The position numbers and the translations under genes were made by a program. 64,000 bases of DNA from contig OY756966.1 of the NCBI GenBank assembly GCA_963580455.1, positions 23,253,001-23,317,000 on the forward strand. Direction: 5' to 3'. Under the pieces are notes generated by a model, which saw only the letters and a program-made list of their open reading frames with translations, ran no database searches and was not told the origin of the DNA. Origin of the DNA: Euonymus europaeus (Eukaryota > Streptophyta > Magnoliopsida > Celastrales > Celastraceae). The first letter of the stretch is position 1; every line of letters begins with the position of its first letter. This document shows positions 57,610 through 64,000 of this stretch, in pieces.

Positions 57610-58555
57610 GTATTCTTTTGGCTCATTCAACAAATGACCTCGCATTGAGGTCTCATCCTCCTCTCTCCTCTGAATCTGACGCTGTTGAGCATCATTCTCC
57701 TTCTCATCCACGCTCACCTACTCCTCCTCCAGAGAATCAGTCTCCGTTTGTTTCAGAGTATAAGCTAGCTTATACTCTATCCCCATACTCTCAGACACTC
57801 TCAGCTTTTATGTTTTACGAGAGCTTATACTCTATCAACATACTCTGATTCAAACAGTTTCTTTAACTCCAAAGCTAATAAGGAGTACGATGACTACTTC
57901 TCTAGTAAGAATTTTATCCCCGAACGTTGGTTGATACTTTCTAATTTTGAATCATCTAAAATACCTAATGTGTTTAGAACGAGAAAGTGGGATTCTTATT
58001 GTGAGATTTCTAGGGTTCTCTCTGAAGACCTAGTTAGGAAATTATATTCCAATATGTATCAACCCAAGGTTATAGATGTATATGCCTTTCAAACTACTAT
58101 TTAGAGTTAGGAGTTTATAATTACTCCTAGGCTAATTGCCAAACTCTTGAATGTTCCTTTGATTGAGAATTCTGATAAGACGGAGAAGGTGATTAACATT
58201 ACTCATCTACTTTGGAATGATGGTCCCAATGAAATTCATTTTGGTGAATTACATAGCACACATTGAAGCCAGAATATAGAGCCTTGAACTTCTTTATTTG
58301 CAGCAATATCCTACCCCATAGGCATATATGAGGGCTAAATTATGATAGACTAAGGTTGTTGCATGCTATTCTTGTGGGGAAAACTATTTGTCTAGCCCAC
58401 CACCATATTTAAGAGGAATTTACAAGCAAAGTTTGCAAAAGCCATTCCTCATGGCTTGCTTTTTGGTTCTTTGATCTTTAATTATATGTTGTCTTCTCAC
58501 ATCACTCTTACTGGTGAACACCTCCCTACTAACCCAGCCATAAGTGCCAAAATTG
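57610..58555 (+). pseudogene. Plant transposon-associated ORF, broken by a MITE
   Basis: A degenerate frame of the type found in plant LTR elements and annotated as 'putative plant transposon protein'. It has a Pro/Ser-rich start (SHPRSPTPPPENQSP), then, after the MITE at 57746-57855, NKEYDDYFSSKNFIPERWL, EDLVRKLYSNMYQPKVIDVY, ITPRLIAKLLNVPLI, and near 58340 LRLLHAILVGKTICLAHH. The family text is similar: ...F.PERG..., FY.N, ITP..IA..L.VP, LLYALLTGKSI. Several stops and frameshifts are present. It gives no active protein. Confidence 0.6.
57746..57855. repeat. Short MITE-like inverted repeat, copy 2
   Basis: 110 bp with inverted ends GTTTGTTTCAGAGTAT and, on the complement, GTTTGAATCAGAGTAT. 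It is related to 2619-2732. It interrupts the transposon ORF between the ENQSP and NKEYDDYF blocks. Confidence 0.65.
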
Positions 58556-60470
58556 TCTCTAAGTGTAACACCCCGTATCTTCGGATAACCTGTGGTGGTA
58601 TATGTGGTAAGATAGGTGATGTCATGTGTGACCTAAGTTTGATTGAAATATTTTTCATAAATTCTATAGTGGAATTAAAAATTATGGGCGCAAGAATTGT
58701 CGAAAACAGGATTAAAATGAAATTAATATGAATTCTGAAAGTTAAATACAAAAATATAATAAATATGATAATGACAAGTGTAACACCCCATCCAATAATT
58801 TTCCCATATCTATGGGTTCATAGACAGAGTGCTACCTCTCAACCCTCTCTGCCACAGCTAAGAATTCATACATATATTTTTGTAACGCTACTCATTAATA
58901 ACAACATCAATAAATCTATTTAAATGTCATAAATAACCTTAATCATTTTGTCAACCATTAAATTCTCCAAACACTTTAAGAAAATACCAACTAACAACCC
59001 TCAAAACTCGCATACAGTTCATATGATTATGTTCAATTGATTTTAAGCAGAACTAAGAAAACATCATTCAATAACATACTTAATTCACTACTCAGTTATT
59101 CATTAAACAGTTTACGTCCCCTCTCCACATGAGCACCATTTTCAAGGATCCGCTGCAGCCCCATCAACTAGCAATTCTGCATATTCTTCATAATTCACTA
59201 CCTGCATCACAGAATATAACGAGCCAAAACCCAGCAAGTAATACTCATGCAGTTATGCTAAATGAATCATGCATTATGACACTCATAATAATTCCAACAA
59301 TTCTGTTATTAAAACATATTTTCAGTAAGTGGGCCCGAGATCATGATATACCGCTACAGAGCAATCGGTCGGGATTTTTCCTCATTTTGTACCACAAGGA
59401 TACCCTTTCAATAATAACCTCAGCCTTCAACATTTCCAATATACCCCCTCTGTAGCAGTTATATATGATCTATAAAAACCTTTTTCCCGTCTCATTCATT
59501 ATTTTGCCATTTCATATGTATGCATGCTATGTATGACATATAAACCAATACCAAATACATATAAACAACACATAAAACAATAATTTGACATATAGTAACA
59601 TACAATCACATTTCCATCACCTCACAGTCGAACATCACATAACAACACTTCATCACAATATTTAATCACACAACTCTATTCACAACACAGTATTTCGTGA
59701 CACAGGTGTAAGTATTACTTACCTTAGTGCACTCCCGTAATTCCAACAACTATTGATCAAAAATTTTCCCTGAAATTCATCACAATATTCATCCCCATTA
59801 AGATTTTATTTATAACTATCTTACTCAATTAATTAGCCTAGGTAAAATTAATCATCTGGTTAAACCCCCAAATCCATCCAAACAGGTCAAGGTCAATCGG
59901 GTTGATTGACCTGGCCGGATCTCCTACTCGGTGGAACCCACCGAGGCCATGGTTTTGTAGCTGGTGGTCCAATGAGCTGATTGGTACCCCAACCACCTGA
60001 GTCGATGTCGGAGCGAGGCAAATTTCGTTGTAGAACGTGCGGCGGCCGTGCCCTTCTGTGTGTCGATGCGCGGCAGTTCCTTCTCCACTCCGTCCGAAAG
60101 TGGTACCGATTGACTCCCCTGTTCAAGCTCTATCCCTTGACACCAAAATCGTTGGCCACCGTCACTAGATTCATCACGGGGAGTGGATTAATAGGGAAAA
60201 GCCTATTATCGAGCCTGCCATCTTAGCACAGATTCATGAAGTACTAGCAACTTCAGAAGGCTTTGGTATTTCTTTTTCCTAATGGAAAATTTTCCCGTAG
60301 CTTGTGCATGGTTCGGTACCCTTGTTAATGTATTGTAATTTTGTTTGTCGTCCAAGTAAATTAACTGATGCATCTCTTAATGCATGTTTGTGTTGTTGAT
60401 GATGACATTATGTTGTTTCTATTTGTACGTTGAGAGTTGTGTATCCTAATTTTTGTCCAAACCTTTAAGC
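58556..60470. other. Unrecognised repeat-like region with TGTAACACCCC motifs
   Basis: The motif AAGTGTAACACCCC occurs at 58561 and again at 58776. TGTAACACCCC is a frequent LTR start in plant Gypsy elements. I found no matching LTR partner, primer site or coding part. A GC-richer block at 59880-60240 has an 81-codon frame that I do not recognise. Confidence 0.35.
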
Positions 60471-61781
60471 CCCAATAATAGAAGTCATTTAAACTCTAAA
60501 GAATTGATCCAAAACAAAAAATCATTAGAACAAAATAAATCAAAACCGGCCCAACAGTCAAAGCCCGGCTCAAGCTTCTTAACCCATGAGAATGGAAAGC
60601 CCATCCCATAAAATCACCTAAGCCCTAAAAGAACACACCCAACCGGAACCCCCACTACCGAACTTAAGAAGAAGCCCGGCCCCATAACTTGTCTAACCCT
60701 AGGAAAAGAAGAAAAGAAACGCAGAGAAAGAAGGAGAGGCGCCGTCGTCGCTGGTTCCGGAAAGAGAGAGAAAAGGCGCCGGAAAAAGGGGAAGAGAGAG
60801 AGAAAGGAAGTCGGGGAAGGAACTACAAAATCAGTGGTTGAGTGATTAAGTACGAGAGACTGGATCGAGGTGTAGAGGCTGGCCGTGAGTCTTGATTGGG
60901 GGAGGAGTGACCGGAAAATGGATGGAAAAATCTGGGGAATTTTTCTGGTATCTCTTGATTAGAGTAAGGGGATTTTTCTGGGAGTCTAGTTTTGATTAAG
61001 AGTGAACGGCTAAACCTAATTCCGGTAGTCACCACTGTTAAAGCATCAGAGGCCCGATCCTATTTCCGGAAAATTTCAACTTCTCAAACCTGTCCCAAAA
61101 CAAAGCCTCAAATGGTCACTTTTCAGTTTACAATTTCTTACCCGATCCTTTTTAAATTACTGAGGACTTTGCTTTTCTGGGGTTGCTGTTTTGAATTCTT
61201 GGTGTAAATTGCTTTTGATGGAAAAGTATAATGTATTTTTGTCTTGCCCCATCTGGTGGATTTCTGTGTTTGTTTTGATGATATGCCATTCTGTGTGAAT
61301 TTCTGATAGTATATTTATATTGTTGGGTTTAAAAATTGGATTTTCTGTGTTTCTTAGCCCAATGTGAATTTCTTCGAATACTGTATGTGTTGGTTCACCA
61401 TGAGTTGTTTGCCTCTTGTGCAATACTGCTTGATTGCATGAGAATGGTTCAGTTCTCCTCAATATTTGCTTTACATATGGTGATTTCCCTTCATTGTAAT
61501 TATGTTTTGTTCATTTGAGCTTTTGTGTCTGCCTTACCAGATTGACTTTTCCTTTTAAAAGTTTTGATTCCTGATAGTGATGAAGTGTGTGGTTCTATTG
61601 TTGAATTCTTTAATTTCAGGGCAGGGTCGGTGGATCGGGTTTGGACCTGAGAAACAAAGCAAGGGTAAGTGAATTTATTAGTTTCTGGTTTCAGTATGTA
61701 TTGTCATCTTAGTTAACTCTGAAGATAATTTTACGTTGATTTATGTTGATCTAAAATCTCCTATTGCTAATTTTGCTTCAG
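60471..61781. other. Unrecognised region ahead of the NOC1-like fragment
   Basis: Purine-rich GC-containing text at 60710-60960 (GAAGGAGAGGCGCCGTCGTCG) resembles a plant 5' UTR. At about 61620-61665 an AG-bounded block (GGGCAGGGTCGGTGGATCGG and on) is followed by GGTAAGTG and looks like a non-coding exon. I cannot attach a protein to either. Confidence 0.35.
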
Positions 61782-62229
61782 ACTATGTAAGGATTGTTGA
61801 AAAGCAAACCAGTGCAAGAGCGTATCTTGCTCTCTGCATTAGTTAACAAAGTAAGTTGGGATTTTCGTATGGTATTATCTCCATTTTTGAATGCCAAATT
61901 CTTTTATTCTGTGATCTGTATATTTGAAGTTGCTATAGCTTTTGAAGTTTATATTTACTCCTGTTGTCATATTCTCTCATTTAGCTGGGAGATCCTTAAA
62001 ATAGGAGTGCGTCTAAAGCTGATTTTCAACTATTAAACCTTTTGTCTAGCCACCCAAGTATGAAGGTAAATCCATTACATGACTATTTAAAATTGACACC
62101 TTTAATAAGCGAGTTGGATAGTGTTTTGTCAATTGATTTATCGTTCCCTTTTCACAGTTTGTGGTGATCAATGAGGTGGATATTTTTCTCTTTTGGCCAC
62201 ATCTGGGATTAAGAGCAAAGTACCATGTT
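61782..62229 (+). pseudogene. NOC1/CEBPZ-like (CBF/Mak21) gene fragment, three exons
   Basis: NOC1/CEBPZ proteins (SWA2 in Arabidopsis) help large ribosomal subunit assembly in the nucleolus. Three adjoining exons are kept with introns: 61782-61850 (GLLKSKPVQERILLSALVNK), 61985-62065 (SASKADFQLLNLLSSHPSMK) and 62158-62229 (VVINEVDIFLFWPHLGLRA then KYHV). All are in phase 0 with AG/GT borders, matching the family block ...ALVNKLGDP...HPNMK / VVIDEVDSFLFRPHLGLRAKYH. In-frame stops occur in exon 1 (TAA at 61788-61790) and exon 2 (TAA after LGDP). No further exons are found before or after. It is a duplicated, unprocessed gene piece, possibly carried by a transposon whose ends I did not find. Confidence 0.8.
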
Positions 62230-63694
62230 GTATGTCCCCTTGACAATACCTTACAATACTCCTTCAGCATATATTAAATAAGCCTGAATCGGGCTTCTCA
62301 AGTTTTGCTTATCAACTTTAGACTATCATCATCACAGTGTTAAATTTCATGATTTTATTTTTTTTGATTCATTTTATGTATGCATTAAATAGTCCTCAGG
62401 CCGTTTTCAAGGATACAAAACACTATCCAAAAGTTAGATTAAGACTGATTTAGTTGTATCAATTTTTCCCCTTATCTATTTGTTTGGTTTACGCAGGATG
62501 GTCTTTGTTTTTTTCTCTTGCACCTTTTCATGTTTTTAGTATTTATATTCATGTCTTTTGAACTATTTGCTCTAATTCTTGGCTTTATCCCAGACAGTTT
62601 GGCTGTGTTTGTTTTCTACCGCTGAAAATTGTCTGGGATGCAATGCGTTTTACCTTATCAAAGGTATTTTCCATGTTAAAATATCCTTTTGGCATGTCTC
62701 CACTGTTAATTGCTTGATTAATTTCCCAAGCTTACAACTTTGTGTCAGTATTCAATCGTCCTTTTATCAGTCTATCAGTTGTTTTTTTTTTTTATCTTCA
62801 TTGGGTTCTGCATCGTTATGTCACACCACATGCTTGTGTTGTACCTGCAATCTTACAAATGTTTTCAGGTTAGTATTTACTTCTAAATCATAAAGTCTAG
62901 ACACAATATTGTTCTTTTTTTTTGTTCAAAATCATATAAAAGGAGTGAATTTTTTATTTTTTTTAATTAAGACGAGGATTGAAATCCAATCACATTTGAC
63001 TCTCCAGTACTTATATATCAAACCCTGTGGTTAGTAAAGTGCTGATAAATTAGTTAGGGCTTATTGCCATTCATTTCTGCTGCATTCACGATCATATCGT
63101 TTAGGTATCCTCATCTGTCAAATGTAATTTGTAGGTCTCCTTGGTGTTGTTGTTCCAGGCAAATATGGTAACTTTGTTGCCCTATGCATCAACTTAAGAA
63201 TAATGAGTTTAAATTTTTTAAACATCTTGGCTTCTGTCATTGTAATAGTTTACTCATCTCAATGACTTCTTCCCCCTCAGATCTCTACAAATGAAACATT
63301 GTACTGAGGGAGATGGTATTACATGGTGCTCAAGAATGGACAACATGGTATGATTCATCTGTGTCAAATTTCTCTTGTTGAATAAAGCATGTTGGTTGGG
63401 AGGTGCTAAAACATAGAACTATAGTTTAAGATAAAATAATTAAGAGAAGGTGTAGAGATTTATTGATTTATCATCGTTTCTTTGTAATTGATATGATAAA
63501 CTGAGTTATTTTACTTAATCTACCATGAATGATAAAAGGATGTGTTGTTTCATGTTCTTCATATTATCAATTTGCATTTTCCGGCCTTTCCTTTGTAAAT
63601 ATACTTATGTTTTCATACTTTCATGTTTTATTAGAAACCATCGAAAGTTAATTCACATTTCTGTACTCATTTGCAGTGTTCAATGATAGGGGAA
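62230..63694. other. Intergenic, no gene recognised
   Basis: T-rich DNA with polypyrimidine runs and several AG/GT pairs, resembling intron. I searched for the continuation of the NOC1-like frame (NFLSQ...) and did not see it. Confidence 0.4.
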
Positions 63695-64000
63695 AAAATA
63701 GGGATAATGGCCGGAAAATCCCCTCTACTTTGCAAAAAGGGTCGATTAAGTCTTCGTACTTTTTTTTGGAGTAAATAAGCCCCTCAACTTTGGAAAGCGG
63801 TATCCGTTAGCCCTTCTGTCAAATAACAGTTAAAAACAACTTATGTGACAAATAACATATGACATGGTTTTTATTTTCAAAAATATAAATGAAATGTGAT
63901 ATTATGACATGACAAGCAATAATTAAAAAAAAACTTTAAATTACAAATTTGTGGCTAATCCTAAATTCCCTCAGCCTCCTCTCTCCTTTCTACACACCAG
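63695..64000. mobile_element. Possible MULE terminal repeat, cut by the window edge
   Basis: Begins GGGATAATGGCCGGAAAATC and CCCTCTACTTTGC, continues with CCCTCAACTTTGG and CCGTTAGCCC phrases, then an AT-rich part. It is similar in style (not sequence-identical) to the ends of MULE 1/2, which also carry CCGTTAACTC and TTTGACAAAT-like blocks. The partner end lies outside the window, so the call is tentative. Confidence 0.4.

Noticed and set aside
61157..61462. 101-codon minus-strand frame in 61.2-61.5 kb
   Set aside because: No recognisable motif, and the region looks like an intron of an adjacent plus-strand unit.

Overview
This is a window of nuclear DNA from a flowering plant, almost certainly a eudicot. 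It is AT-rich, its genes are split by GT-AG introns, and it carries plant-type families: a class I TCP factor close to TCP7, plastid Fe-superoxide dismutase FSD3, mitochondrial dihydroorotate dehydrogenase PYRD, prenylcysteine methyltransferase ICMT and an SDE3-like helicase. Copia, Mutator (MULE), PIF/Harbinger, hAT-like and LINE elements fill the spaces between them. The sequence does not allow a species call.

Layout. 1-7.7 kb: gene-poor DNA with a copia fragment, a MITE-like repeat and two SINE-like heads. 7.7-21.8 kb: a three-level transposon nest. An old MULE (decayed transposase on the minus strand) was entered in its left terminal repeat by a complete 4.7-kb copia (7842-17269, target duplication GACAT), and that copia was entered in gag by a 4.7-kb PIF/Harbinger (8819-13526, target duplication TAA). 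A 538-bp hAT-like MITE with an internal RNA polymerase III promoter-like block sits near the right end of the MULE. 22.3-23.0 kb: single-exon TCP7-like gene. 25.4-25.9 kb: LINE remnant. 27.3-27.7 kb: prefoldin-5 gene fragment. 28.2-32.3 kb (minus): SDE3-like gene with a 465-bp internal duplication, no recognisable ATPase motifs and no helicase C-terminus. 33.6-34.3 kb: hAT-like element with minisatellite. 35.2-40.9 kb (minus): complete 11-exon PYRD. 41.3-44.2 kb: second MULE of the same family. 45.0-46.0 kb: Pack-MULE-like element with a perfect 10-bp target duplication and a captured gene fragment, ending 157 bp before the FSD3 start codon. 46.2-49.9 kb: 8-exon FSD3. 51.0-53.0 kb: ICMT, with a keto-acyl synthase-like exon and a possible N-terminal extension upstream. 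53.3-55.1 kb (minus): decayed polyubiquitin, then a tRNA-Lys(CTT). 55.7-56.8 kb: Harbinger MITE with G-rich ends. 57.5-58.6 kb: LTR-element traces and a transposon ORF split by a MITE. 61.8-62.2 kb: three-exon NOC1/CEBPZ-like pseudogene. 63.7 kb to the edge: the start of a further MULE-like terminal repeat.

The intact host genes are independent housekeeping or regulatory genes, not a pathway: pyrimidine synthesis (PYRD), plastid superoxide removal (FSD3), CaaX-protein methylation (ICMT) and growth control (TCP7). PYRD and FSD3 diverge from a 5.3-kb interval that is largely transposon. I found no clearly new multi-gene system. The best candidates for something undescribed are the Pack-MULE at the FSD3 promoter, the pol III-like unit inside the hAT MITE, the duplicated and catalytically degenerate SDE3-like gene, and the ICMT upstream exons.
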